Part shown: positions 9,452-16,586 of the stretch, in pieces
Layout of the letters: the number at the start of each line of letters is the position of its first letter
Numbering within the stretch: the first letter of the stretch is position 1
DNA from: Unio delphinus
Lineage: Eukaryota; Mollusca; Bivalvia; Unionida; Unionidae
Length of the DNA: 64,000 bases
Direction of reading: 5' to 3'
NCBI GenBank assembly: GCA_029339505.1
Contig: JAQISU010000231.1
Span: forward strand, 776,001 to 840,000
The notes under the pieces: model-generated
What the model was told of the DNA's origin: nothing
Database searches by the model: none
The model's input: the letters and a program-made list of their open reading frames with translations, nothing else
Translations under genes and position numbers: made by a program

Positions 9452-9459
9452 TATAAAAG
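9452..9459 (+). promoter_or_regulatory. TATA-like box before the 72-aa gene
   Basis: TATAAAAG lies only 10 bp before the ATG at 9469. That is too close for a normal TATA-to-start arrangement with an untranslated leader, so either the next gene (9694) uses it or it acts differently from the other boxes in the element. Confidence 0.4.
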
Positions 9460-9468
9460 AGAACGACC

Positions 9469-9687
9469 ATGTCACAACCTTTATCATTGGTGATCCAACA
9501 GATTCCGTGGAAGGATATCAATGAGAAGATTCACACGGTGAAAGATTACGAACACTTATTACAAGAACTATACCCTATGAATTGGGGTCGACGTGTCGTG
9601 TGTGTTTTAGTGACTTGCTTTCTAGGATTTCGTTTACCTGCCGATTCCCTGTGGACACTTTACGAACACTACCTATCAAAAAAATAA
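9469..9687 (+). CDS. Unknown small protein (72 aa)
   Basis: No family recognised. The frame sits neatly between its neighbours (41 bp after one stop, 7 bp before the next ATG). The sequence has a moderately hydrophobic middle (VVCVLVTCFLGF, about residues 43-54) that could be a short membrane-associated helix or a buried core. It may be a small virion or regulatory protein; there is no direct evidence. Confidence 0.6.
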   Translation: MSQPLSLVIQQIPWKDINEKIHTVKDYEHLLQELYPMNWGRRVVCVLVTCFLGFRLPADSLWTLYEHYLSKK

Positions 9688-9693
9688 GACAGT

Positions 9694-9942
9694 ATGGTGG
9701 TTCCTTTAAATGTCCACGAGAGACTTATTCTGTTCAAAGCCTTACGCTTTCATCTGGATACGTCTCGACCTTTCCAAGAAAAAAAGATTCGTCAACTTTT
9801 ACGTACGGAAGCAGTGTACGAAGATGTGTGTGTAGCTTGTGATTTACACCCTCATTGGACAGATGTACGTGACTGGAAAAGTTGGGATTTTGAGGCTTGG
9901 ACAAACGAAGTATCCCATTATGCCCAAGCGTTGTGTTCCTAA
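9694..9942 (+). CDS. Unknown small protein (82 aa)
   Basis: Starts at ATG 9694, 7 bp after the previous stop, and overlaps the next gene by 23 bp in another frame. The sequence is rich in Trp and charged residues (HWTDVRDWKSWDFEAW) and looks like a small folded protein. I recognise no family. Its place in the compact plus-strand block is the main support. Confidence 0.6.
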   Translation: MVVPLNVHERLILFKALRFHLDTSRPFQEKKIRQLLRTEAVYEDVCVACDLHPHWTDVRDWKSWDFEAWTNEVSHYAQALCS

Positions 9943-10282
9943 AATTCATTGTCGTGTGAAAAAAGTCACTTTTAATCCTGTGTTAGTAACAGTACCAGAA
10001 GAAGAAAAAGAAAAAGAATCTATCACCCAAGACAATCCTTCTGTTCAAGACAGAACTGTCATGGACATTCCCCCACAAAGACCCTTTCGAGAAGACACCT
10101 ATGTGACTGTACCCCCTGTAGAGGAGACTATAAGAACATTACATAATACCTCTAGGACACCTTCGTTACCCAAACCACGTTGTACAGTGACTTGTTTATA
10201 TTCCACTTTGATCGTTTGCCTAGGTATTTTATTCCTGTATTTATCCATTTGGCTTTTATGTTTTCGTGTTGTTCAAATTTAA
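9920..10282 (+). CDS. Tail-anchored membrane protein (120 aa)
   Basis: The frame opens earlier (from a GTG at 9839), but the first well-placed ATG is 9920, inside the end of the preceding gene. A basic N-terminus is followed by an acidic EEEKEKE segment and a proline/threonine-rich stretch. A hydrophobic segment (STLIVCLGILFLYLSIWLLC) lies in the last 26 residues, followed by only six more. With no signal peptide this is the layout of a tail-anchored protein exposed to the cytosol. It could act at membranes during assembly or exit. No homologue is recognised. Confidence 0.7.
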   Translation: MPKRCVPKIHCRVKKVTFNPVLVTVPEEEKEKESITQDNPSVQDRTVMDIPPQRPFREDTYVTVPPVEETIRTLHNTSRTPSLPKPRCTVTCLYSTLIVCLGILFLYLSIWLLCFRVVQI

Positions 10283-10315
10283 ACATGCATTCAAATAAAC
10301 GAGTCTTGAAAAAAG

Positions 10316-10323
10316 TATAAAAA
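10316..10323 (+). promoter_or_regulatory. TATA box of the packaging ATPase gene
   Basis: TATAAAAA, 59 bp before the ATG at 10375. A start about 30 bp downstream would exclude the in-frame TTG at 10333 as translation start and supports 10375. Confidence 0.6.
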
Positions 10324-10374
10324 CCTCTTGTCTTGTCTGTTTTTGTGTCAATACTGACATATCACTACACGACT

Positions 10375-11106
10375 ATGGCTCACTCTACTCTTTCTACTAC
10401 TCCTTCCTCCTCCACATTCAAAGTCATTGACGAACACTTAGATCAGGCTAGTTGGAAAGCCTTGTATCTTCGTCATCCTTTTAACATGTTAATTGCTGGA
10501 CCGAGCGGTTCAGGCAAAACCGAATTTGTCAAACGTTTGATCGAACATAAACATCATTTGATCGATCGTCCACCTCAACGCATCGTGTGGTGTTACAAAG
10601 AGTGGCAATCGGCATACAGCCTCTTGCAAGAAAGTCAAGGTGATTCCATTGTGTTTGTAGCAGGCATTCCTAAAGAAGACGAGGGAATCGTGTCTGACCC
10701 TAGTCAAACTCATTGGGTTATTTTTGACGACATGTTAGGAGAAGACGAAGAAGAAATTAAACTGTGGTTTACACGTAGAGGGCATCATCGTAATGCCAGT
10801 GTCATTTACATTACACAAAATTTATTTCAACAAAGTAAAGCCCATCGTACCATTAGTCTCAATGCTCATTACGTGGTCTTGTTTAAAAGTCCTCGAGATA
10901 AATCACAAGTGCAAGTTTTAGCCAAACAGTTAGGAACACCTTGGCTAACTCATGCGTACGATGATGCCACTCAAACGCCACACGCCTATTTACTCGTGGA
11001 TTTAAAACCCACTACCCCTGATTATTTGCGATTTCGTACCGATTTGTTTCACGACTGGTGTCAAGACGGAGGACCTGTCGTGTACACGTCCTCCTCGTCG
11101 ACATAA
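10375..11106 (+). CDS. Genome-packaging ATPase (FtsK/HerA, A32-like; 243 aa)
   Basis: Polinton packaging ATPase, which would drive DNA into the capsid. Walker A is AGPSGSGKT at about residues 41-49; Walker B is VIFDDM at about 115-120. Downstream are the family's NASVIYITQNLF segment and the HYVVLFKSPRDKSQ block. Length is in the normal range for Polinton ATPases. I chose the ATG at 10375 because it follows a TATA box; the open frame begins 42 bp earlier at a TTG. The protein has no visible lesion. Decayed copies of the same segments occur at 45885-46300 on the minus strand. Confidence 0.95.
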   Translation: MAHSTLSTTPSSSTFKVIDEHLDQASWKALYLRHPFNMLIAGPSGSGKTEFVKRLIEHKHHLIDRPPQRIVWCYKEWQSAYSLLQESQGDSIVFVAGIPKEDEGIVSDPSQTHWVIFDDMLGEDEEEIKLWFTRRGHHRNASVIYITQNLFQQSKAHRTISLNAHYVVLFKSPRDKSQVQVLAKQLGTPWLTHAYDDATQTPHAYLLVDLKPTTPDYLRFRTDLFHDWCQDGGPVVYTSSSST

Positions 11107-11129
11107 CACTATGAAGCACTAAAAAAATC

Positions 11130-11137
11130 TATAAAAA
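11130..11137 (+). promoter_or_regulatory. TATA box of the 299-aa core-like gene
   Basis: TATAAAAA, 46 bp before ATG 11176. This supports 11176 over the in-frame TTG at 11140. Confidence 0.55.
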
Positions 11138-11175
11138 GCTTGGGTTACTTTGACCTGGTCTCATACATCGTCAAC

Positions 11176-12075
11176 ATGACGTCCCTTCAGTCTCATCTTC
11201 CGATCAAATTGATTCGTGCCTTGTACGGCATCAGTCGCGAAAAAAATCCACCAAAACGTGCTCACGTCTTAGAAGCCAGTCTAAAAGAAGTCTTACGATG
11301 GTTTACGGTGACAGCACGTCAAATACTGCAAGGCATCATTCACATTCCACATCAAACCAAACGCTTTTTTGACAGAAACAAAGTTGCCTTGACGCAACTG
11401 GCCAATCCTAGCATTGACACTCACACCAAAAAGCAAATCATATTGAAACCTGGAGGTAATGGTTCTCTAGGAGGTGTCATCATTCGTTCCCTTTTAAAAT
11501 GGGATCCCAATACTCCCAAAGTTCACCCCAAGAAGAAAACAAAAAAAGCCAAACAAACCCCTAAGAAAAAGAACAAGGGTACCAAGACCAAAGCACAGAA
11601 AAAGAAAAGTCCACAGAAAAAAGCGGTCACCCGCAAAAGAGGCACTTCGGCCAGGACACAACCTTACCTTCGTCAACCACGACCTGTAAGAAAAGATCTA
11701 CAAGGACGTTTGGCAGGGACTACGTTGCCAGTAGCCTCAGGGGCTGCCACTTCTCCGTTGCGGGTGATGCCAGCCAAACCCAATTTGACACCCGTTTTTC
11801 CTAATTTGATGAAACATTGGAAATCTGCGTCTCCCAAAACGTCTCCTCCACCGGAGACACCCTCGTCCACATTAGCGTCATTAGCAGCTGCTCATAAAGT
11901 ACCTGCCCCAAAAGTCAAAGTCCAAGAAAGATCTGGCATGTTAAAGAGTTTACTAGATTTGTCCAAACAAGAACTGTCCCGATTGAGTCCATTGCGAACT
12001 CCTTCACGACGTGTGTTACCTGCCATGAAGTTGATACGACGCAAAGATAATCAGTGGCGACGCATTCCAGTATAA
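11176..12075 (+). CDS. Basic core-like protein, paralogue of the 139-aa protein (299 aa)
   Basis: Residues about 10-105 form a domain that aligns with the protein encoded at 12510-12929 over its whole central part: both have PP-x-R, a VL/IL-x-G-x-I core, then a HQ pair, a central VL/AL-x-Q and KK near the end, then a glycine-containing turn. Residues 118-160 are a lysine block (PKKKTKKAKQTPKKKNKG), and the rest is proline/serine-rich and basic with repeated Leu-Lys segments. Such composition suits a DNA-condensing virion core protein, as in adenovirus VII or V, but that comparison is by composition only. The gene is intact and lies directly after the packaging ATPase. Confidence 0.78.
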   Translation: MTSLQSHLPIKLIRALYGISREKNPPKRAHVLEASLKEVLRWFTVTARQILQGIIHIPHQTKRFFDRNKVALTQLANPSIDTHTKKQIILKPGGNGSLGGVIIRSLLKWDPNTPKVHPKKKTKKAKQTPKKKNKGTKTKAQKKKSPQKKAVTRKRGTSARTQPYLRQPRPVRKDLQGRLAGTTLPVASGAATSPLRVMPAKPNLTPVFPNLMKHWKSASPKTSPPPETPSSTLASLAAAHKVPAPKVKVQERSGMLKSLLDLSKQELSRLSPLRTPSRRVLPAMKLIRRKDNQWRRIPV

Positions 12076-12113
12076 AAATATGACTTGAAAACCACGACGT
12101 CAATCAGTATTTT
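12071..12113 (+). promoter_or_regulatory. TATA and initiator of the 73-aa gene
   Basis: TATAAAAA at 12071-12078 overlaps the stop codon of the preceding gene. ATCAGTATT follows about 35 bp later, matching the TCAGT initiator of the zinc-knuckle gene. The ATG is at 12141. Confidence 0.6.
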
Positions 12114-12140
12114 TTCTGTACCACTGATGAACACTCAAGG

Positions 12141-12362
12141 ATGCCTCCTCAAAAACGTGCACACCATCACCCTCGACGTTCTACCGTCCAAAAAGGAAAA
12201 GGAAAAAGACAATCTCGTCATACTACCAAACGCTCAAAAACCAAACAACGACGTCCTCCCGTAAAAAGACACAGTCATCCAAAGAAAAAGAGAAGTCATC
12301 AAAGGGGAGGCATATTTATTGGTCTTATTAAAGGTATGCAGAAACTAGACAAAAGCAGCTAA
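12141..12362 (+). CDS. Very basic protamine-like protein (73 aa)
   Basis: More than a third of the residues are Lys, Arg or His (HHHPRRSTVQ, KRQSRHTTKRSKTKQRR, KKKRSHQRGG). A short hydrophobic tail (GIFIGLIKGM) follows a Gly-Gly. This resembles small adenoviral core peptides such as mu/pX, where a protease cuts near Gly-Gly, and the element encodes an adenain-like protease. Role as a DNA-condensing core peptide is inferred from composition. An upstream out-of-frame ATG at 12127 opens only a short frame. Confidence 0.72.
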   Translation: MPPQKRAHHHPRRSTVQKGKGKRQSRHTTKRSKTKQRRPPVKRHSHPKKKRSHQRGGIFIGLIKGMQKLDKSS

Positions 12363-12509
12363 TAACCGAACTGGTATCTTTAGCCCTGCTTTTGAGGATT
12401 TAGCGAAGCATGCCGTTACCTTTTGGAGAAGCCAATAGAAAAAAGAAGATAAAAGAGGGTGTGTACCAAGTCTTTGACATCAGTGTATTTCTGGAACGAA
12501 CAAGCAAAG

Positions 12510-12929
12510 ATGTCACCTCGCAAAAAACATTCTTATTCACCCCACAAAGGAAAGAAAAGGAAAGGACTACCTCCTCGTTTAGCCAAACACGGAGACGTGT
12601 TGTCCGTCCTGTCCAAAGCCTCTCCGCCCATGCGAAAACAAATCATTAAAACAGCCTCCAAAGATGTCATCGATACCGTGTGTGAATGTTGTTTGAATGT
12701 TTTGAAAGGCACGATACCTTTGTCTCCACACCAGAAAGAATGCTTCGCCAAACATCGACACGTTCTTCGTCAAATGGTTCAAAAGAAAATATCCGTCCGT
12801 CAAAAGAAAAAGATGTTGGTGCAACGCAAAGGATTTTTACCCATTCTTGCTCCTATGTTGACAAGCTTAATACCAGGTTTGATACAAGGGATGACCCTAG
12901 GGTTAACTCAAGGAATGGGTAGAAGATAA
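12510..12929 (+). CDS. Core-like protein with ECCLNVLKG motif (139 aa)
   Basis: The start is ATG 12510 after a GATAAAAG box (12449-12456) and an ATCAGTG initiator-like site. The open frame begins at 12459, but the preceding part is likely untranslated leader. A basic N-terminus (PRKKHSYSPHKGKKRKG) precedes a helical domain with the CECCLNVLKGTIPL motif, which I know from small proteins recurring next to Polinton genes in invertebrate genomes. The C-terminus is hydrophobic and repetitive (LTSLIPGLIQGMTLGLTQGM). The domain is paralogous to the N-terminal part of the 299-aa protein two genes upstream. A virion core or DNA-binding role is inferred. Confidence 0.8.
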   Translation: MSPRKKHSYSPHKGKKRKGLPPRLAKHGDVLSVLSKASPPMRKQIIKTASKDVIDTVCECCLNVLKGTIPLSPHQKECFAKHRHVLRQMVQKKISVRQKKKMLVQRKGFLPILAPMLTSLIPGLIQGMTLGLTQGMGRR

Positions 12930-12977
12930 AAGGACCTTATGGAGCACCACAATCTCAGACATAACCTTTGAAAGCCC

Positions 12978-13661
12978 ATGGAAGGACGAAAACTAACTTT
13001 GGTTCCTTACAAACGATGGATGGAATACCATCATTGGCAAGAACAACGATCCCCCCATTTACCACCCAATCCCAATTTGGCTGAGATGTCGCAATTACAA
13101 CACGAATTGCAATCCTTGATCCATCGCCACGATTTATCCGAAACCCAAAAATCACAAAAGTACGGTCAACTCTTGAAACGGCTACAACTCTTTCATCAGA
13201 AAGCTGTGGAACAAACAGCTCAACCCACTTTGTCCGATTTTAAGGCTCTAATGAATAACCCGGCACCCTCACCCTCTACAGCAGTTAAAACAGACGTTAC
13301 CCCACCATTACCCAAGGAAGAAGAACCCCATGATCTCTTTCAAACACCTACTGCTACTCCCATTCCGAGTAAGATTGCCACTTCCTTGTTAACCCCTTCC
13401 CCCACTCCCCCACGAGAAGAACTCAAAACTTGGGTTAAAAAGATGATGGCTACTCCTTCTTCGACAGATGTGAAAAAGAAAGAAAGGAAACCAGAAGTGA
13501 GAAAAGAAAAGAAGGCCAAAGAAGCTATCCAATTACCTCCGCCACCACCATTACCCTCGACGTCATCTCCTGTGGCACATCGGACACGTAAAACCGTTTC
13601 CAAACAACCCGCATTTCGCCCCACCCAAAGCAATATCCTCGAAGAGTGGGTACCTTATTAA
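12978..13661 (+). CDS. Proline-rich virion-type protein (227 aa)
   Basis: The N-terminal 75 residues (LTLVPYKRW, then EMSQLQHELQSLI, then LSETQKSQKYGQLLKRLQLF) match in layout a protein commonly found in invertebrate Polintons upstream of the integrase: a VP motif, then two helices. The rest is low-complexity Pro/Ser/Thr with Lys-Glu stretches and ends in ILEEWVPY. The ATG at 12939 upstream is in frame but hits a stop after ten codons, so 12978 is the start. A structural or scaffolding role is likely from context, not from any known activity. Confidence 0.78.
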   Translation: MEGRKLTLVPYKRWMEYHHWQEQRSPHLPPNPNLAEMSQLQHELQSLIHRHDLSETQKSQKYGQLLKRLQLFHQKAVEQTAQPTLSDFKALMNNPAPSPSTAVKTDVTPPLPKEEEPHDLFQTPTATPIPSKIATSLLTPSPTPPREELKTWVKKMMATPSSTDVKKKERKPEVRKEKKAKEAIQLPPPPPLPSTSSPVAHRTRKTVSKQPAFRPTQSNILEEWVPY

Positions 13662-13669
13662 CAAAAACC

Positions 13670-14782
13670 ATGGAGAAGGTATTAGCCAGCATTTACTACG
13701 ATCCAGCTCACCCTGCAGGTTACGGAGGCATTCAGAAATTGTATCGTGCTGCCAAAACTCGCCTGAAAAAGCTCCGTTTACCAGCAGTACAACGATGGTT
13801 ACAAGAACAAGCGACGTACACTTTACACAAACCCATCCGACGAAAATTTCACAGAAGTCGCACTCAAGTGGAAGGCATCGATCATCAATGGCAAGTCGAT
13901 TTAGCTGATGTCTCTCATTTAGCCACCTACAATCGTGGCTACAAATATTTGTTTTGTGTCATCGACGTCTTTTCTAAATTTGCCTGGGTCGTACCATTGA
14001 CATCCAAATCGAGCGGAGAGTTAGTACGAGCTTTGCAACTGGTGTTGAAACAAATTGGTCGTCACCTTCTTTGATGGTAAACCGACAAAGGCACCGAATT
14101 TCTAAACCAAGCTTTCCAACGAGAATTAAAAAAACGTGACATTCATTTTTTCACCACCGAAAATCCTGAAACCAAAGCCAGTATCGTGGAACGTTTTCAA
14201 CGTACCTTGAAAGAACGCATGTGGAAATATTTTACGCATCAACACACTCTCAAGTACATCGACGTCTTACCACACTTAGTCCAAGCCTACAATCAATCTT
14301 ACCATAGAAGCATTGGACGTTCCCCACAAGAGGTGACACCTGACAACGAAGTGACTGTTTTTGAGCGTCTGTTTGGTACGTCCCGGACGAGGGCTGTCCC
14401 CAAGAAAGGTAGAGAAGTGTTAACCCCGGGAGATTGGGTACGCATTGGCAAAACCAAACGCACTTTCGACAAAGGTTACTTACCCAACTGGACCACCGAA
14501 TTGTTTCGTGTTACTGGACGAGTGCGCGATCGTCATCCTACCGTCTATAAATTGGAAGACATGAACGGAGAAGTATTAAAAGGAACGTTTTACTTGCCTG
14601 AGTTACAACGTGTTACCGAAAAAGAAGACGACGTGTACGACATTGAAAGCATTCTCGAACGAAGAACCCGTAAAGTAGGAAAACGTCGTGTCAAAGAAGT
14701 CAAAGTACGTTGGAAAGGATATCCTCCTAGTTTTGATTCTTGGATTGACGCTTCGCAAGTCATCGACTATAAAAAGAAGTGA
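13670..14782 (+). pseudogene. DDE integrase with C-terminal chromodomain, two in-frame stops
   Basis: Retroviral-type Polinton integrase, which would insert the element and make the 6-bp target duplication. The N-terminal part has YGGIQKLYRAAK; the catalytic core has the first Asp in WQVDLADV, the second Asp in TDKGTEF and the Glu in SIVERFQRTLKE, with about 35 residues between the last two. The C-terminus (VYDIESILERR through KVRWKGYPPSFDSWI) is a chromodomain, which may guide insertion to particular chromatin. TGA at 14072-14074 and TAA at 14078-14080 break the frame between the first and second catalytic Asp. The frame before and after is the same, with no net shift. Two stops six bases apart suggest a small local event rather than long decay. 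The element could move only with an integrase supplied by another copy. Confidence 0.95.
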
Positions 14783-14787
14783 CCATC

Positions 14788-15207
14788 ATGCCCTTCAATA
14801 CAGCTTCAGCAACCACAGTGACTACTCCTTCACCCACGTCATCTCTGCAAGATTTACAAAAGCAACCCTTGTGGGTGTGGTGTGGAGAACGTGTCCCTAA
14901 AACGCAAATCGTTTTTTTCTGTCAAATCTTTGTGGTATATTGTGTCATTGGTGCAGCCATTGCTAATTTGAGTTTGCAACAAGGAGACAAACAATTGTGG
15001 ACTATTTTACTCAGCAGTTGCATCGGGTATCTTCTTCCCAATCCTTCCCTGAAATACTCTTACAACGGGAACAACAGTAACAATATTGGGAGCCTTGCGG
15101 CCAACGTTAGTCCTTCTCCTGACAGTCACCCTTCCAATCACAATCCTCTTTTTGACACTCCTTTAACCTCGAGTGACTCCTCGGACAGAAGAACATTGGA
15201 AATATGA
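14788..15207 (+). CDS. Two-span membrane protein of Polinton type (139 aa)
   Basis: A short Thr/Ser-rich N-terminus is followed by WVWCGERVPK and two hydrophobic segments (VFFCQIFVVYCVIGAAIANL, about residues 43-62, and WTILLSSCIGYLLPNP, about 72-87), then a polar Asn/Ser-rich tail. This arrangement, including the conserved turn before LLPNP, recurs in many invertebrate Polintons next to the minor capsid gene. Its function is unknown; a membrane step in entry or assembly is possible. The stop overlaps the next start (ATGA at 15204). A TATAAAAAG box at 14768-14776 lies just before the ATG. Confidence 0.82.
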   Translation: MPFNTASATTVTTPSPTSSLQDLQKQPLWVWCGERVPKTQIVFFCQIFVVYCVIGAAIANLSLQQGDKQLWTILLSSCIGYLLPNPSLKYSYNGNNSNNIGSLAANVSPSPDSHPSNHNPLFDTPLTSSDSSDRRTLEI

Positions 15208-16109
15208 ACAACACTATGAACCAATTTTACTTAACGTTACCTAGTGACAGTTCCATGGAGGTGTTTCCTAACAACACATTGTGTTGTTACACGTCTAAAT
15301 TACCTCAAGCCATGCATTTGGATCAAGATGATCATTGGGAAGTAGCTTTAGTGGAAATAATACACCCGACACAAATCAAAAACATCGTCGAAAATCAAAA
15401 CACTTTTTCAGTAGAAGTGTATGACGAGAAATTGCAAAAAGCCTTAGACGCACGAGGTCACACTAGCACACTGCACCCCAAAACTGATCGGCCAACCTAT
15501 GTGATCGCCATTCCTGCAGGCTATTATTTTAGTGGTCAACATTTAGTGACTACGATTCAAAACAGGTTTAATTCTGTGTTTGGTAAAGCCCTGGAGAAAG
15601 AAAGTGTTACCTTTGAGTACCATAAAGTGGCTCGTCGACTCCTGATAACATTTTCAGAGAAGAAAATGATAGCCATTACCTTTTGTCCTGAATTGTATGA
15701 TATTTTAGGTGGAGATCTAAAGATGTTGGTCAAGAAAAATGAGATACCAGGCATAACCAGTAACTCGGATTTTGCAAAATATTTTCGATCCCCTGTAGAA
15801 TTGAACCAAGGCCTCAACTTGATGTTTGTGTACTCCGATGTGGTGGAGTACAACGTGGTAGGACACACCTCTGTACCGTTACTGCGTGTCATTCCTTTCA
15901 AAGTGGATTCTGTCACCGCTGACGAGGAAGGTGGAAATACCTATCACGTTCACCGTGAATTTGTACATCCTCATTATTTACCTGTCAGTAAGTCGTATTT
16001 CGACAGTGTCAACATTACTATAAAAGGAGAACTAGGCCAAAATATTCCATTTACCAAAGGGAAAGTCACAGTGAAACTCCATTTTCAAAAACGATTCTCC
16101 AACAACTGA
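15204..16109 (+). CDS. Minor capsid (penton-type) protein (301 aa)
   Basis: The opening (FYLTLPSDSSMEVFPNNTL, then YTSKLPQAM and WEVALVEIIHP) and the ending (HPHYLPVSKSYFDSVNITI followed by KLHF) are the conserved signatures of the Polinton minor capsid protein, a single-jelly-roll protein that forms the vertices. Length is close to or slightly above the usual size. It is intact and overlaps the membrane-protein gene by four bases. Confidence 0.9.
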   Translation: MNNTMNQFYLTLPSDSSMEVFPNNTLCCYTSKLPQAMHLDQDDHWEVALVEIIHPTQIKNIVENQNTFSVEVYDEKLQKALDARGHTSTLHPKTDRPTYVIAIPAGYYFSGQHLVTTIQNRFNSVFGKALEKESVTFEYHKVARRLLITFSEKKMIAITFCPELYDILGGDLKMLVKKNEIPGITSNSDFAKYFRSPVELNQGLNLMFVYSDVVEYNVVGHTSVPLLRVIPFKVDSVTADEEGGNTYHVHREFVHPHYLPVSKSYFDSVNITIKGELGQNIPFTKGKVTVKLHFQKRFSNN

Positions 16110-16116
16110 AAAAGTG

Positions 16117-16557
16117 ATGTATCCTGTGTACCAAGGAGTCACTCGACAACGAGGACATGGTTTAGGAGATATGTTTAAATCAGCCTTTCGTTCCGTAGTC
16201 CCTGTTTTAAAACCAATGGTGACACGAGGATTGCACACCTTAAAAGATGCCGCATTGACTCACGGCAAAGATTTTCTTTACAATGTTCTCATTGACAAAC
16301 AAAACCCCAAAGAAGCTTTTTTGAGAGCAGGCAAAAATACCTTGCTTCAAACGGGTAAAGAGATTTTGGGTCGACGAGAAAGTCCTATAAATGCCCTGAA
16401 CGGAACCGAGTCTGACATTCCTACTTCCCTGAGGACACAGCAAGGACAAGGTAGAAAGCGTCGACGAAGGCACCCTTTCAAAAGTCTCCGTACCTCTAAA
16501 GTTCGAAAGACAAAGAAAAAAAGAACCGCTCGAGACTTAGACATTTTTGATTATTAA
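16117..16557 (+). CDS. pVI-like minor virion protein (146 aa)
   Basis: Starts YPVYQGVTRQRGHGLGDMF, a short basic lead ending in Gly-x-Gly, followed by an amphipathic helix (FKSAFRSVVPVLKPM) and ending in a strongly basic tail (GRKRRRRHP, KVRKTKKKR). The same layout occurs in Polinton proteins compared with adenovirus pVI, where a released amphipathic helix disrupts membranes after proteolysis. I infer that comparison from layout, not from alignment. The ATG is 16117; the preceding in-frame GTG is unlikely to be used. Located between the minor and major capsid genes. Confidence 0.8.
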   Translation: MYPVYQGVTRQRGHGLGDMFKSAFRSVVPVLKPMVTRGLHTLKDAALTHGKDFLYNVLIDKQNPKEAFLRAGKNTLLQTGKEILGRRESPINALNGTESDIPTSLRTQQGQGRKRRRRHPFKSLRTSKVRKTKKKRTARDLDIFDY

Positions 16558-16586
16558 AAGTAAAACATAGAGACTGAGAAGAAAAA

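Noticed and set aside
12410..12649. 79-aa basic protein overlapping the ECCLN-motif gene
   Set aside because: It lies mostly inside the better-supported 139-aa gene in another frame and has no features of its own.
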